Made by a program: the position numbers and the translations under genes. A stretch of 64,000 bases of DNA from Anaerocolumna aminovalerica (GTDB lineage Bacteria > Bacillota > Clostridia > Lachnospirales > Lachnospiraceae). Positions 17,184 to 26,624 of this stretch are shown one piece after another. The notes under the pieces were generated by a model. It saw only the letters and a program-made list of their open reading frames with translations. It had not been told where the DNA came from and searched no databases. Location of the stretch: contig NZ_FOWD01000015.1 in assembly GCF_900115365.1 (NCBI RefSeq), positions 1 to 64,000 of the forward strand. Reading direction: 5' to 3'. Numbering within the stretch: position 1 is the first letter of the stretch; each line of letters starts with the position of its first letter.

Positions 17184-17285
17184 AAAAAGAGACTGCCGCA
17201 GCATAGAATGAATACACCAGAGAGATAGAGAGTCAAATTGAAGTTAAGGTCAATTTCCGGTGTGCACATTCCTTTTGCAACAGTC
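17184..17285 (-). terminator. Long-stem terminator of the glycerate operon
   Basis: On the minus strand GGGACTGTTGC...GGAATG...ACACC pairs with GGTGT...CATTC...GCGGCAGTC to give a long interrupted stem, followed by TCTCTTTTTG. The GACTGTTGCAAAA arm resembles the terminator at 28722-28815. Confidence 0.65.
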
Positions 17286-17291
17286 CCTATA

Positions 17292-18524
17292 TTATCTTTT
17301 TATCAATAGAACAGACAAGTCATTTACATTAGTACCAGTGGGGCCTGTCTTAATAAGTCCATCACATGCCTGAAGCCCGTGATATGCATCATTGTTCTCA
17401 AGAACTTTATAAATGTTAATGCTTTTATCTGTAAGTACATTTTGTGTGTTACCATCTACATAACCACCGGCAGCATCAGTCGGTCCATCGGTTCCGTCTG
17501 ATCCTACGGAAAAAATTGCTGTATCCTTTAAACCGGCGATACCTATTGCTGATGCAAGTGCCAGTTCTTGATTTCTACCTCCAAGTCCATTACCTTTTAC
17601 ATGTACCACAGTTTCACCTCCGGCTATAAATGCAAGAGAATTATCCCTATCGCTATAATATCTTGCAATAGAAGAGAGGAAACTTCCAGCTTCTTTTGCT
17701 TCGCAGGAGAGGCTGCTTGTAAGTACAATGGGTTCATAACCTAACTGGATACATTTTGTTTTGGCGGCTTCACAAAGCTGGGTGACACTGCCGGTAATTT
17801 TAGTGGTTACATTTGTAAGCTGATGGGGTGTTTCTATATCCATCAATTCTTTAATTTCTTTTGGCTGTTTTAATCCATATTTGGCTATGATTTCTCTTGC
17901 CTGGTCACAGGTGGAGTTATCTGGATAAGCAGGGCCGGAAGCAATCATGTCCAGCGGATCGCCGATAATATCCGATAAAACAATTGAAAATACACGGGCA
18001 GGTTCACATAATTTTGCAAACTTTCCACCCTTTACCGCTGACAAACGTTTTCGAATAGTGTTCATTTCCACAATATCAGCGCCACTGGCAAGAAGCTGCT
18101 TTGTTATATCTTCCAGCATTTCCAGAGGAATAAGGGATTTTTCAAAGAGTGCTGATCCCCCGCCGGAGATAAGTAATAACACTGTGTCATTAGATGAAAG
18201 TCCCGTTACGAGACGAATTGCTTGTTCAGTAGCTAAGATAGAATTTGCATCTGGAACCGGATGCCCTGCTTCATAAATTCGAACATGAGGCAATTCTCCT
18301 TTAGAGTGGTCATATTTTGTAATTACAACGCCATCATTAATCTGGTCAGTGAGTATCTGGCAGGCAGCTTCCGCCATAGTCCAGGCAGCTTTGCCAATCG
18401 CAACAAGCAGAAGTTTTCCACCAGAAAAATTTTCACCTTCCAATGCTTTTTTTACTGCATTATCCGGAAGAGCTGCAGTAATTGCTGCATCAATAATCAG
18501 CTGTGCATCATTTCTAAGATTCAA
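17292..18524 (-). CDS. Glycerate 2-kinase (MOFRL family)
   Basis: A 410-residue protein of the GckA/TtuD class. The N-terminal DUF4147 domain (about 1-235) has KLLLVAIGKAAWTMAEAA, GHPVPD and LLISGGGSALFE. The C-terminal MOFRL domain has GGETVVHVKGNGLGGRNQELALA and SDGTDGPTDAAGG. It phosphorylates D-glycerate to 2-phosphoglycerate. AAAGGAG precedes the ATG. It lies downstream of a GntP permease and a CdaR-type regulator on the same strand, so the three form a glycerate (or sugar-diacid) catabolic unit. No tartronate reductase or aldolase is present nearby, which favours direct use of glycerate. Confidence 0.92.
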   Translation of the reverse strand: MNLRNDAQLIIDAAITAALPDNAVKKALEGENFSGGKLLLVAIGKAAWTMAEAACQILTDQINDGVVITKYDHSKGELPHVRIYEAGHPVPDANSILATEQAIRLVTGLSSNDTVLLLISGGGSALFEKSLIPLEMLEDITKQLLASGADIVEMNTIRKRLSAVKGGKFAKLCEPARVFSIVLSDIIGDPLDMIASGPAYPDNSTCDQAREIIAKYGLKQPKEIKELMDIETPHQLTNVTTKITGSVTQLCEAAKTKCIQLGYEPIVLTSSLSCEAKEAGSFLSSIARYYSDRDNSLAFIAGGETVVHVKGNGLGGRNQELALASAIGIAGLKDTAIFSVGSDGTDGPTDAAGGYVDGNTQNVLTDKSINIYKVLENNDAYHGLQACDGLIKTGPTGTNVNDLSVLLIKR

Positions 18525-18619
18525 GAATACGGCTCCTTTCTTAAGAAACTTTTGAAAGAAGGGGCTGTTGCAAGATAATTGATCTGCAGCTAACTCCCTT
18601 TTATAGTAATTATATATTA

Positions 18620-19987
18620 TTATCTAACTAAAAAATAGACAAAATAGACATTAATAATTGCAGAAAGACCTACCAAGAGAGTACCAAGGGTCTGCGTTTT
18701 ATATCCATCCTCTACGTCCATTTCACCAAAATTCGTTACTACCCAGAAGTAACTGTCATTTGCATGAGATACGGTCATAGCACCGGCACCAATTGCAATA
18801 ACTGTTAAAGCGGCAAGTGTAGAAGTGCCAAGTCCGATGGTGGTAAGCATTGGAGCAATTATACCCGCTGTTGTTGTCAATGCTACAGTAGAAGAACCCT
18901 GTGCGGTCTTTAATATTGCGGATAATAAGAATGGGAATAACAAGCCAAGTGCTGATAAAGCAGTGGAATTATCCTTTATAAAATCAACCATGGAAGTGGA
19001 AGCAATTACATTACCAAGAACTCCGCCTGCAGCAGTGATAAATAAGATAGGTCCGGTAACTTTTAAGGTTTCATTGGTAATTTCATAGAATTCTTCTGTC
19101 TTTTTCTGGTTAACCAGTAGAATAAGCCCGAAAACAACACCAACTGCTATAGCAATTATGGGAGTTCCAAGGAATGTTATAATTGCTACCGGCTTACCAG
19201 CCATTGAAAGGGCAGAAGATAGCCCCATAAGTATAATTGGAACAATAATTGGAGCAAAGGAAAGGAATGCATTTGGAAGTTTGCCGTAACTTGCAACAAG
19301 TTCTTCGTATGTTTGAACAACCTCGTTTCCACCTGCATCTGCTTCATCATGTGCCTTTACTTTTTTACCGATGCTAATTGCAAAGAAATAACTTGCAATT
19401 AGAGGAAGTATGGAACAAATAGTACCAAAACCCATAACAAGCAGTAAATTAGTTTCCTGGCCCAGACCTTCGTATAATGTATTAGCAGCAGCAATTGGAC
19501 CAGGGGTAGGAGGAATAAAGCAGTGGGAAATATAAAGGCCCATTGAAAGTGCTACAGTACATGCTACAGATGATTTCATGGTACGTTTTACAAGAGCTTT
19601 ACGTATTGGATTAAGGATTACAAAACCACTGTCGCAGAATACCGGAATCGATACAATCCAACCCATAATAAGCATTGCAAGTTCCGGATTCTTCTTACCT
19701 ACCAAACGTACCACACTGTCTGCCATCTTAAGGGCAGCCCCTGTTTTTTCTAATAAGGTACCAATCAATGCACCTAAAATGATAACGATACCAATACTTT
19801 TAAAGGTATTACTGAATCCGGTACCGATAACCCCAGGAATTTCAGTAAGTGGAATCCCCGCAACAATTGCAAAAAGCAGAGAAATGGTCATAATCGAGAT
19901 AAATGGATGAATCTTCAGCTTTGAAATTGCCACAATCATAAGAATAATGACTATTACAAAAGCAATAATTAATGGAACACCTGACAT
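18620..19987 (-). CDS. GntP-family gluconate/glycerate:H+ symporter
   Basis: A permease of about 455 residues with some 12-14 hydrophobic helices and the GntP family pattern: FISIMTISLLFAIVAGIPL near the N-terminus, VFCDSGFVIL, ISHCFIPPTPGPIAAAN and AMTVSHANDSYFWVVTNFGEM. GntP members carry gluconate, glycerate and related acids; next to a glycerate kinase, glycerate is the best guess. ATG 19987 is chosen since GGAGG lies nine bases upstream. The gene is separated from the kinase by about 95 bp and from the regulator by about 210 bp. Confidence 0.92.
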   Translation of the reverse strand: MSGVPLIIAFVIVIILMIVAISKLKIHPFISIMTISLLFAIVAGIPLTEIPGVIGTGFSNTFKSIGIVIILGALIGTLLEKTGAALKMADSVVRLVGKKNPELAMLIMGWIVSIPVFCDSGFVILNPIRKALVKRTMKSSVACTVALSMGLYISHCFIPPTPGPIAAANTLYEGLGQETNLLLVMGFGTICSILPLIASYFFAISIGKKVKAHDEADAGGNEVVQTYEELVASYGKLPNAFLSFAPIIVPIILMGLSSALSMAGKPVAIITFLGTPIIAIAVGVVFGLILLVNQKKTEEFYEITNETLKVTGPILFITAAGGVLGNVIASTSMVDFIKDNSTALSALGLLFPFLLSAILKTAQGSSTVALTTTAGIIAPMLTTIGLGTSTLAALTVIAIGAGAMTVSHANDSYFWVVTNFGEMDVEDGYKTQTLGTLLVGLSAIINVYFVYFLVR

Positions 19988-20027
19988 AACAAAATCCTCC
20001 TTCATTATTATTGGATAATCCAATGTA

Positions 20028-20107
20028 AACCACCAAGTATACTATGTGGTTATTTTACCTTATATACGATTCAATAACAATATTACCGAAAACAAATATT
20101 ATTGAAT
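20028..20107 (-). promoter_or_regulatory. Palindromes in the gntP promoter region
   Basis: ATTCAATAA (20069-20077) and TTATTGAAT (20099-20107) form perfect 9-bp arms around an inner AATATT...AAATATT repeat. A second inverted repeat, AACCAC...GTGGTT, lies at 20028-20053. They are the obvious candidates for binding of the CdaR-type regulator encoded next door. Confidence 0.45.
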
Positions 20108-20198
20108 AACATTGTTACATATAACATCAAAGTAACTTACCATATAATAATTATACATAAGACATAAATAATTTAAGAAAGAGGAGGCGGGATTTTTC

Positions 20199-21356
20199 CT
20201 ATAAATATTGCATACTGTCATAAATATCCCTATAAAAGTAAATTGCAATATAAAATAAGGATGAATGCCGGATAGATCTGGGATCATAGCCTGTTCGTTC
20301 TGCTATACGCTTCAGTTTATTTTGAAGAGTATTTTTATGAATGAATAAACGCTCAGAGGCTTTATTAATGGAACCTTCTAAATCGTATAAAGTTTCCAGA
20401 AGTATCATTGAATGGCGAATTTCTTCATTTGAAAAGCCTTTAAAGATTCGATGTATAAACTCTTGCTTTGACAATTCACTGATTTCATCCGTAAAGACTT
20501 CCATATTAAGATCATCATAAAATCGGATATCTCGTTTATGTGTCCGCATACAGGCCTTATTTGCTTTTTGTGCCCGTATTAAGGCAGTTTGTGCAAATTC
20601 AAAATTATCTACTTTACTATCTATTCCAATTGCCAGGTATACCGGGAATTTTTCTTCCACCTGCTTTTTTAATTCCTTTGCCAATGTTTCCGCATTTGAA
20701 TCGGATATTGCAGTGACTGCACATACAAGTGTAGAACCGGCTTTATAATAAAGGTTTAATGCATCCAGATCAGATACACTTTTCTTTAAATACTTTTCTG
20801 CTTGTTCAATTACCTGCATAGTTTGCAAGTTTTGACTATTATTAGGGATATAAAAACTGCATACCAAAATACGGCGGGGTATTGTAATGTCAAATCCCAG
20901 AGCCTTGCCTCGTTTTACGAAATCCGTAGTAATATTTTTGGCTTCTCCATTTAACCATTCAGAAAGATAGCGGTTGCATACATTTTCCTGAAGCTGCTTT
21001 TGCTCTACAGAGTAGGTATTTTCAAGGATAAGTTCAGTCATACGCTTAATAATCAGGGCGCTGTTTACAATTTCTTCGTATTTGCCTGTAATTCCTAAAA
21101 CTCCTATAATATAGCCTTGCAGTTTAAGAGGATAATTAATTCCTTGTAAAGCCCCGTTAAATTCTCCATCATAATGAACAGCAATCTCATCAATCTGATT
21201 TTCTATGATACGAAGGGCACCTTCGTGAAAGCTGCCTATTCGTAATGGGTCAGAGCTTGCAATGATAATACCTTTTTCATTCATAATGTTAATTTTTAAG
21301 GGAATAACAGAGTTCACTTCTTTGACAATATTTGATGCAATTTGTACGGATAACAT
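20199..21356 (-). CDS. CdaR-family sugar-diacid/glycerate regulator
   Basis: A 385-residue protein. The N-terminal diacid-recognition domain (about 1-135) has IVKEVNSVIPLKINIMNEKGIIIASSDPLRIGSFHEGA. A middle GGDEF-like domain follows, and the C-terminal PucR-type HTH is about 320-375 (LFIHKNTLQNKLKRIAERTGYDPR). CdaR/SdaR activators respond to glycerate, galactarate or glucarate. AAGGAGGT precedes the ATG. It lies upstream of the permease and kinase on the same strand, with palindromes in the gap, so local activation is expected. Confidence 0.92.
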   Translation of the reverse strand: MLSVQIASNIVKEVNSVIPLKINIMNEKGIIIASSDPLRIGSFHEGALRIIENQIDEIAVHYDGEFNGALQGINYPLKLQGYIIGVLGITGKYEEIVNSALIIKRMTELILENTYSVEQKQLQENVCNRYLSEWLNGEAKNITTDFVKRGKALGFDITIPRRILVCSFYIPNNSQNLQTMQVIEQAEKYLKKSVSDLDALNLYYKAGSTLVCAVTAISDSNAETLAKELKKQVEEKFPVYLAIGIDSKVDNFEFAQTALIRAQKANKACMRTHKRDIRFYDDLNMEVFTDEISELSKQEFIHRIFKGFSNEEIRHSMILLETLYDLEGSINKASERLFIHKNTLQNKLKRIAERTGYDPRSIRHSSLFYIAIYFYRDIYDSMQYL

Positions 21357-21523
21357 TAAGACTTTACCTCCTTAATTTTAAATCCTATGTGGATTCCCCG
21401 GATATTTTAAATGCAGTATATCACCACCATTATTACATTTCTTATGAGAAAAGGTCAATGAGTTCTGCTTTAAATCTAAATTTTTGTTGGTGTGTTACTC
21501 CATATTTTTATAAAATTGTAAGG

Positions 21524-21574
21524 TTGACTTTACATGTAAAAGCATTTATACTTAATGTAAGGTAAACATTACAG
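21524..21574 (+). promoter_or_regulatory. Promoter and operators of xre3
   Basis: TTGACT (21524-21529) -17 bp- TATACT (21547-21552). The spacer holds the palindrome TTTACATGTAAA, and a second operator of form ATGTAA-N8-TTACAG lies at 21555-21574, eight bases past the -10 box. The arrangement nearly copies that at 8824-8875. Confidence 0.65.
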
Positions 21575-21589
21575 AAAGGGAATGGATAA

Positions 21590-21844
21590 ATGAAAAATAG
21601 AATAAGAGAATTACGGGAACAGATGGGATTAACCCAGGAACAATTAGGAGAGATGGTGGGGACCTCAAGACAAGCTATTTACGCAATAGAAACTGAGAAA
21701 TTCGAACCTTCCATCTGGCTTGCCTATGATATCTCAAATGTATTTGAATGTTCCATAGAAGAAGTTTTTATTTTTGAAGAAAGCCCACGTAAGTCAAGAG
21801 CTGAAAGCAGTAGGAGGGACAGCCAATGGCTATTAGACAAATAA
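21590..21844 (+). CDS. Xre-family regulator coupled to a peptide deformylase
   Basis: An 84-residue protein. The HTH (1-62) reads MKNRIRELREQMGLTQEQLGEMVGTSRQAIYAIETEKFEPS and ends IEEVFIFEE as in its paralogue at 8903. A basic C-terminal tail (KSRAESSRRDSQ) is extra. The last 19 bases overlap the def gene, so both are made together. The upstream operators fit autoregulation. Confidence 0.85.
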   Translation: MKNRIRELREQMGLTQEQLGEMVGTSRQAIYAIETEKFEPSIWLAYDISNVFECSIEEVFIFEESPRKSRAESSRRDSQWLLDK

Positions 21845-22278
21845 GATTTAATGATGATGAAATATTACGAAAAAAATGTAAAGAAGTACAGGTAGTAAAT
21901 GATAGAATCAGGCAAATCCTTGATGATATGATGGATACTTTGCACCATACAGAGAACGGAGCAGCTTTAGCGGCTAACCAAGTAGGGGTATTGAAAAGGT
22001 TGGTTGTTATTGACTATTGCGACTATTATTTGAAGCTGGTTAATCCTAAAATTGTAGGCTGCAGTGGAGTTCAAGAGTGTATAGAAGGCTGCTTGAGTTT
22101 TCCTGACCGTTTTATAAAAACCATTCGCCCTCAAAAGGTAACCGTCCAGGCATTAAATGAAAATGGTGAAGAAGTCCTGATTATTGGAGAAGACGAAATG
22201 GCAAAATGTTTTTGTCATGAAATTGAGCATTTAGACGGTAAAATCTTTTTGGATAGAGCAATTGAAGAAATGGGATAA
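21826..22278 (+). CDS. def: Peptide deformylase
   Basis: A 150-residue metalloenzyme removing N-formyl from nascent peptides. All three motifs are present: GAALAANQVG (consensus GxGxAAxQ, with Ala in place of the second Gly, about residue 45), EGCLSFP with the metal-ligand Cys (about 88), and CHEIEHLDG with HExxH (about 130). It is short, lacks the C-terminal extension of type 1 enzymes, and is probably not the main copy, since housekeeping def usually lies with fmt. Coupling to an Xre regulator suggests it is a conditionally expressed second deformylase, as in actinonin-type resistance; that is inference. Confidence 0.9.
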   Translation: MAIRQIRFNDDEILRKKCKEVQVVNDRIRQILDDMMDTLHHTENGAALAANQVGVLKRLVVIDYCDYYLKLVNPKIVGCSGVQECIEGCLSFPDRFIKTIRPQKVTVQALNENGEEVLIIGEDEMAKCFCHEIEHLDGKIFLDRAIEEMG

Positions 22279-22346
22279 TTATAATACATGCAATACCCTA
22301 TATAACAGTTTTACAACTGGGTGTTTTTAATAGTTTTAGTTATTAT

Positions 22347-22395
22347 TACCGCACAGAACATATACTTTAGACAAAGTCTTATATTCTGCGCGGTA
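22347..22395. terminator. Strong hairpin between convergent genes
   Basis: TACCGC-A-CAGAA pairs with TTCTG-C-GCGGTA (one A-C mismatch), with further pairing ACTTT/AAAGT inside. It lies between def (plus) and the GyrI-like gene (minus). There is no clear T-tract on the plus side, so it may serve the minus strand or protect mRNA ends. Confidence 0.45.
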
Positions 22396-22485
22396 TTTGA
22401 ATAACCTTGCTTTATTTTAATAAACCCAAAATAATTATTTTTAGTATATTAAACTTATAATAAATAAGTTGCTATAAGAACAAAT

Positions 22486-22941
22486 TTAGAAAATTGGAAC
22501 ACATATTTCACAATAATGTTCTTTAAGCAGTTTCGTCTGATATCTTTCTAATATAGGTTTTGATTCATCTAACTGCAAGCCTTGCTTAAATAATTCCGGG
22601 AAAATTGAAAGCCATGCTTTTTGAACTGCTTCAGCAGTATGCTTTATTTTAAAAACAGCATAATTTCCACCAGGTATACAACCATCGCTAATAGAATCCT
22701 CATTAATACAGTAATTATCAGGAATAACCAAACAAGCATCATAGCGGCAAGTTTCAGGATCTACCAATACAGGATTATCCTGTGCAATTCCAAGTATAAT
22801 AGACTGTTCATCAAGTAAGCTGTTAGAATTAGCCCATATTTTTAATTTTTCCATTGTTTGTACATTGTTCTGACCATAAGGACCAATTTGTCTTATATAA
22901 GCAATTCTGTAAAATGGGATAGTTTCAATTTCTATATTCAA
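22486..22941 (-). CDS. GyrI-like effector-binding domain protein
   Basis: A 151-residue protein matching the stand-alone AraC effector-binding/GyrI fold: ETIPFYRIAYIRQIGPYGQNN at the N-terminus, then RYDACLVIP and GNYAVFKIKHTAEAVQKAWLSIFPELF, typical of SbmC/GyrI-type proteins. The family binds small hydrophobic molecules or DNA gyrase. It is transcribed alone, divergent from an AraC regulator that begins 320 bp away and lacks such a domain. Pairing of the two genes is possible but unproven. Confidence 0.8.
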   Translation of the reverse strand: MNIEIETIPFYRIAYIRQIGPYGQNNVQTMEKLKIWANSNSLLDEQSIILGIAQDNPVLVDPETCRYDACLVIPDNYCINEDSISDGCIPGGNYAVFKIKHTAEAVQKAWLSIFPELFKQGLQLDESKPILERYQTKLLKEHYCEICVPIF

Positions 22942-23111
22942 TATTTACTTTCCTTTCTTTTTTAAAGTACATCGATGTCTGAAATCATCCTATAATGATA
23001 TAAAATATATTGCAAGTTCTTTTTTTAAATTTTTCCAAAATGATATTAAAGCCCATTGGTATTATAGAAGATGAGGCAGGGGATGGGAGTTGAAATTAAA
23101 CGATACAAGTA

Positions 23112-23222
23112 ATTAACAAACGTTGTTAACTAGGTATTGATTATAACTAATTATATCAGTTATAATTGGGACAATGGTACTATACCTTTGTAAGCTCCTA
23201 TATATAAAGGTATTGATAAAAG
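23112..23222 (+). promoter_or_regulatory. Three successive palindromes before the AraC gene
   Basis: TTAACAAACGTTGTTAA (23113-23129); ATTATAACT...AGTTATAAT, perfect 9-bp arms (23140-23148 / 23158-23166); and TACCTTT...AAAGGTA (23183-23189 / 23216-23222). They fill the gap between the two divergent genes and may be operators for either. The rest of 22942-23261 holds no gene. Confidence 0.45.
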
Positions 23223-23261
23223 AAAATATACACTAACATAAGATGGGAAAGGGGTATTTAT

Positions 23262-24122
23262 ATGAAGCAATTTACATCTTGTAAAGAATCCGTTGAATCC
23301 TGTATATTGAATAAGAACTTTGCTATTGCACATTTATATCATGAAGAAAAAACATTAGACATACATATCCACGACTGTCATGAAATCTACTATTCAATTT
23401 CCGGAGGTAAACAATTTCTAATAGACAACAAGTTTTATACCATACAGCCTGGAGATGTATTCTTAATTAATAAATACGAGAGTCATCATTTATCACAGAT
23501 CGATCAAATGGAACATGAGAGAATTGTCATATCCATTCATGATGAATTGTTAAAAAAACTATCCACTAAGGATACGGATTTAAATTATTGTTTTTCTTAT
23601 CGGGAATCTGGTTTTAACCATCGTATCTCCCTGGATAAAGAGCAGCAGCAACGGTTTAACTACTATATTCACAAAATTTCCAGTGCTTCCGGATACGGCG
23701 AAGATATTATTGAACAAACTGCTTTTACGGAACTTATGGTATTGCTAAATAGTATTTTTATAAATCAGTGTCATTCCACTATTAAAGATATTTCTTACCA
23801 GTATAATCAGCAAGTGGATGAAATATTAGATTATATTAATCAAAATATTTATTATCCTGTTACAATTGAGGAATTAGCAAAACATTTTTTCTTAAGTGAA
23901 TCCTATCTTTGCAGAATATTTAAATCCACAACCGGTACTACAATCAAAAAGTATATGACAGCCAGAAGAATCAGTATTGCAAAGAAACTTCTTGCAGAAG
24001 GCATGAATGTAACGGAAGTTTGTGATTATTGCGGTTTTAATGATTATAGTAACTTTTTAAAAGCATTTAGCAAATCTGTTGGCATATCCCCAAAAAAATA
24101 TGCACAATATAGTCTGAAATAG
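23262..24122 (+). CDS. AraC-family transcriptional regulator with cupin sensor
   Basis: A 286-residue protein. The N-terminal cupin (about 15-120) shows HIHDCHEIYYSISGGKQFLIDNKFYTIQPGDVFLINKYESHHL. The C-terminal double HTH (about 185-284) has DYINQNIYYPVTIEELAKHFFLSESYLCRIFKSTTGTTIKKYMTARR and VCDYCGFNDYSNFLKAFSKSVGISPKKY. This layout is typical of carbohydrate-responsive regulators. It precedes the chemoreceptor and the glycosaminoglycan genes and could control part of them, although a terminator follows it. GGAAAGG precedes the ATG. Confidence 0.92.
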   Translation: MKQFTSCKESVESCILNKNFAIAHLYHEEKTLDIHIHDCHEIYYSISGGKQFLIDNKFYTIQPGDVFLINKYESHHLSQIDQMEHERIVISIHDELLKKLSTKDTDLNYCFSYRESGFNHRISLDKEQQQRFNYYIHKISSASGYGEDIIEQTAFTELMVLLNSIFINQCHSTIKDISYQYNQQVDEILDYINQNIYYPVTIEELAKHFFLSESYLCRIFKSTTGTTIKKYMTARRISIAKKLLAEGMNVTEVCDYCGFNDYSNFLKAFSKSVGISPKKYAQYSLK

Positions 24123-24189
24123 TAATACAAGTTTTTCTTAAATTAAACCAATAAATTGTAAAATCGCATAATAATATCAATACTATCCT

Positions 24190-24229
24190 TGGGTACGTAA
24201 ATCAATCAAATGCATTTACATACCCATTT
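24190..24229 (+). terminator. Terminator after the AraC gene
   Basis: TGGGTACGTAAAT pairs with ATTTACATACCCA (one C-A mismatch), followed by TTTTAT. Confidence 0.7.
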
Positions 24230-24326
24230 TATATTAATAAATTATATAAATGTGAAAATAGTAATACTATATCCAATAAGATTCTGCGAATATATGAAAA
24301 TATAAACATAATTTAATTATATTACA

Positions 24327-24352
24327 TTTACCAAAATTTTAAATTTGGTAAA
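24327..24352 (+). promoter_or_regulatory. Palindromic operator candidate before the chemoreceptor
   Basis: TTTACCAAA and TTTGGTAAA form perfect 9-bp arms around ATTTTAAA, 40 bp upstream of the chemoreceptor start. The form resembles LacI/TetR-type sites. The cognate regulator is unknown. Confidence 0.45.
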
Positions 24353-24391
24353 ATTATTATATTACAAATGATAATTGGGGGAAAATAAGAA

Positions 24392-26527
24392 ATGAAAAAA
24401 GGTATTAAAAGCAAGGAAGATTTAATTAATAAAAAAATCAAAAAATTATTCAGTAAAAGCAGTAATTCTATTAATAAGATTCCAATTAAAAAGTATATAT
24501 TCGGTATAAAAACCAAGTTAATTCTTTCTTTTTTTATTACAGTCTGTTTTATTATTGTTCTTGGCATGGTATCTTACTCAAAATCATCAAAAGACATCAA
24601 AGAGAATTATATAAATAACGGAAAAATCAGTTTGGACATGATGGCTGAATACTACGAATTAGGAATGAACACAGTAGAAACAAAAGCGATCCAAATTGAT
24701 TCCGACGGAGTATTAAAAAAGTATTATACCGGTGCTTATAAACATAATCCATTGGAAGAATCCAATCGATACAATGAGATTAAAAAGTCAATCATGGCAT
24801 CCTCTGTTGCAGATGAAATCGTACAAGATATAACAATAATCGCAGGGTATGGAAATGGTATCCATTCAGGTTCCACACTGGATAACTCAGTTTATACCGG
24901 ATTTTTAGATTCCGGTGAAAAAACATTGTTTGATAGTGCAGGAGACACTACAGTATGGGTTGGTAATCATACATATTTGGATGAGACCATAAAAACTTCA
25001 CAAGATAAGTATTCTTTAAGCATGATAAGGGAGTTAAGCAGTGGAGGCAGCAAACATAAAGGTTATATCATAATTGATATTAAAAAGGAATTTGTTGACA
25101 ATATATTGGCAAAAGCAAATTTTGGGGATGGAAGCATAACCGGAATTATAACCATGGATGGCAGAGAAATATTGTATGGTAATTACCATGATGAATTTGC
25201 TTTTTCAAAGGAATCATTTTTTCAGGATACATTAAAAGCAGATAAAAAGGATGTTTATGAATATGTAAATTACGGTGGTAAAGATTATTTGTTTTTATAC
25301 TCCTCTATAGGAACTTCAAAAGCATCCATTTGTACTTTAATTCCTAAAGAAGGAATTATGAAACAGGCAGAGAGTGTAAAGCAGGTAACATTAACCATTG
25401 TACTTATTTCCAGTATCATTGCTATTCTAATAGGTACGACCATTGCTTCCGGAATTAGCAGAACAATTAATAAAATCAATAGAGTTTTGCATATGGTATC
25501 GGAAGGAAACCTGGCTGCGGAGATACAGGTTAAAAGGAAAGATGAATTTAGTATATTAAGCAGAAGTATTAATAACATGATTGACAGTATGAAATACCTT
25601 ATAACCCAAATAACCGGGGTTAGTTCTTTGGTTACAGGTACCGCCACTGATGTTAATACGGAATCAGAAGTTTTATTAAAAGCAACAGAAGATATTTCAA
25701 GAGTAATATATAACATAGAACAGGGGGTGAATCAACAAGCGGAAGATGCGCAGAATTGTTTGCTGCTTATGGAAAAATTAGCGGAAGAAATTAATATGGT
25801 ATGCAGCAATACAACAGAAATGGAGGACATTTCATTAAATACAAAAGAAGTTGTAGGAAAAGGTATTACCATATTAAATGACTTAAATGTAAAAGCAAAA
25901 AATACAAGTGAGATTACATTAACTGTTATTGATAATATAGAGAACCTTGCAAACCAGTCATCCTCTATTTTTAAGATTGTTGAAACAATTCGTGATATTG
26001 CCGAACAGACTAATCTGTTATCCTTAAATGCTTCTATTGAAGCGGCAAGGGCCGGCAGTGCAGGAAAAGGTTTTGCCGTAGTAGCTGATGAAATAAGAAA
26101 ATTAGCGGAACAATCTGCAACATCAGTAGGGCATATCAGCCTGATTATCGAGGATATTCAAAAACAAACAACTTTAACAGTCAGCTCCGCAAAACAGGCA
26201 GAGGAAATCGTTGCCTCTCAAAGTTCTGCACTAAAGGATACAATCCATGTGTTCGATGACATTAATAAACATATTGAGAATATGACTTATAAACTGAATA
26301 AGATCACAAATGGTATGAATGGAATTGAGCGGGCTAAAGACAGTACTTTAGAATCTATTGAAAGTATTTCCGCAACTTCAGAGGAAACAGCAGCAGCTTC
26401 AAGTGAGTTAAACATAACAGTTCAGGGACAACTGGATGCAGTTCAGGGCTTGAATCAATCTGCCAATGGATTAAATGACAGTTCCATAGAGTTAAAAGAA
26501 GCAGTAAGTAAATTTAAGATTGATTAA
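24392..26527 (+). CDS. Methyl-accepting chemotaxis protein
   Basis: A 711-residue chemoreceptor. It has an unusual Lys-rich cytoplasmic N-terminus of about 45 residues, a first membrane helix (about 48-70), an extracytoplasmic dCache-like domain (about 75-325), a second helix (about 328-352) and HAMP (about 352-405). The signalling domain has the conserved tip [18 protein letters not shown] followed by [18 protein letters not shown]. No C-terminal CheR pentapeptide is seen. Its place at the head of the glycosaminoglycan locus suggests it senses a breakdown product or the same polysaccharide, by position only. A palindromic site lies just upstream. Confidence 0.95.
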   Translation: MKKGIKSKEDLINKKIKKLFSKSSNSINKIPIKKYIFGIKTKLILSFFITVCFIIVLGMVSYSKSSKDIKENYINNGKISLDMMAEYYELGMNTVETKAIQIDSDGVLKKYYTGAYKHNPLEESNRYNEIKKSIMASSVADEIVQDITIIAGYGNGIHSGSTLDNSVYTGFLDSGEKTLFDSAGDTTVWVGNHTYLDETIKTSQDKYSLSMIRELSSGGSKHKGYIIIDIKKEFVDNILAKANFGDGSITGIITMDGREILYGNYHDEFAFSKESFFQDTLKADKKDVYEYVNYGGKDYLFLYSSIGTSKASICTLIPKEGIMKQAESVKQVTLTIVLISSIIAILIGTTIASGISRTINKINRVLHMVSEGNLAAEIQVKRKDEFSILSRSINNMIDSMKYLITQITGVSSLVTGTATDVNTESEVLLKATEDISRVIYNIEQGVNQQAEDAQNCLLLMEKLAEEINMVCSNTTEMEDISLNTKEVVGKGITILNDLNVKAKNTSEITLTVIDNIENLANQSSSIFKIVETIRDIAEQTNLLSLNASIEAARAGSAGKGFAVVADEIRKLAEQSATSVGHISLIIEDIQKQTTLTVSSAKQAEEIVASQSSALKDTIHVFDDINKHIENMTYKLNKITNGMNGIERAKDSTLESIESISATSEETAAASSELNITVQGQLDAVQGLNQSANGLNDSSIELKEAVSKFKID

Positions 26528-26624
26528 CATCAGTAAATTAGTAAAAGAATATTAAGAGATGTCCCCCGGAATAATTTACATACAAGGATTTATGCCCCAT
26601 CCTGGCGGCGGAATGGAGATTAAT

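Noticed and set aside
22347-22395. Possible IS200-type end or riboswitch at the convergent def/GyrI junction
   Set aside because: It is a single hairpin between convergent genes with no flanking transposase or conserved riboswitch core. Terminator or mRNA-end structure is simpler.
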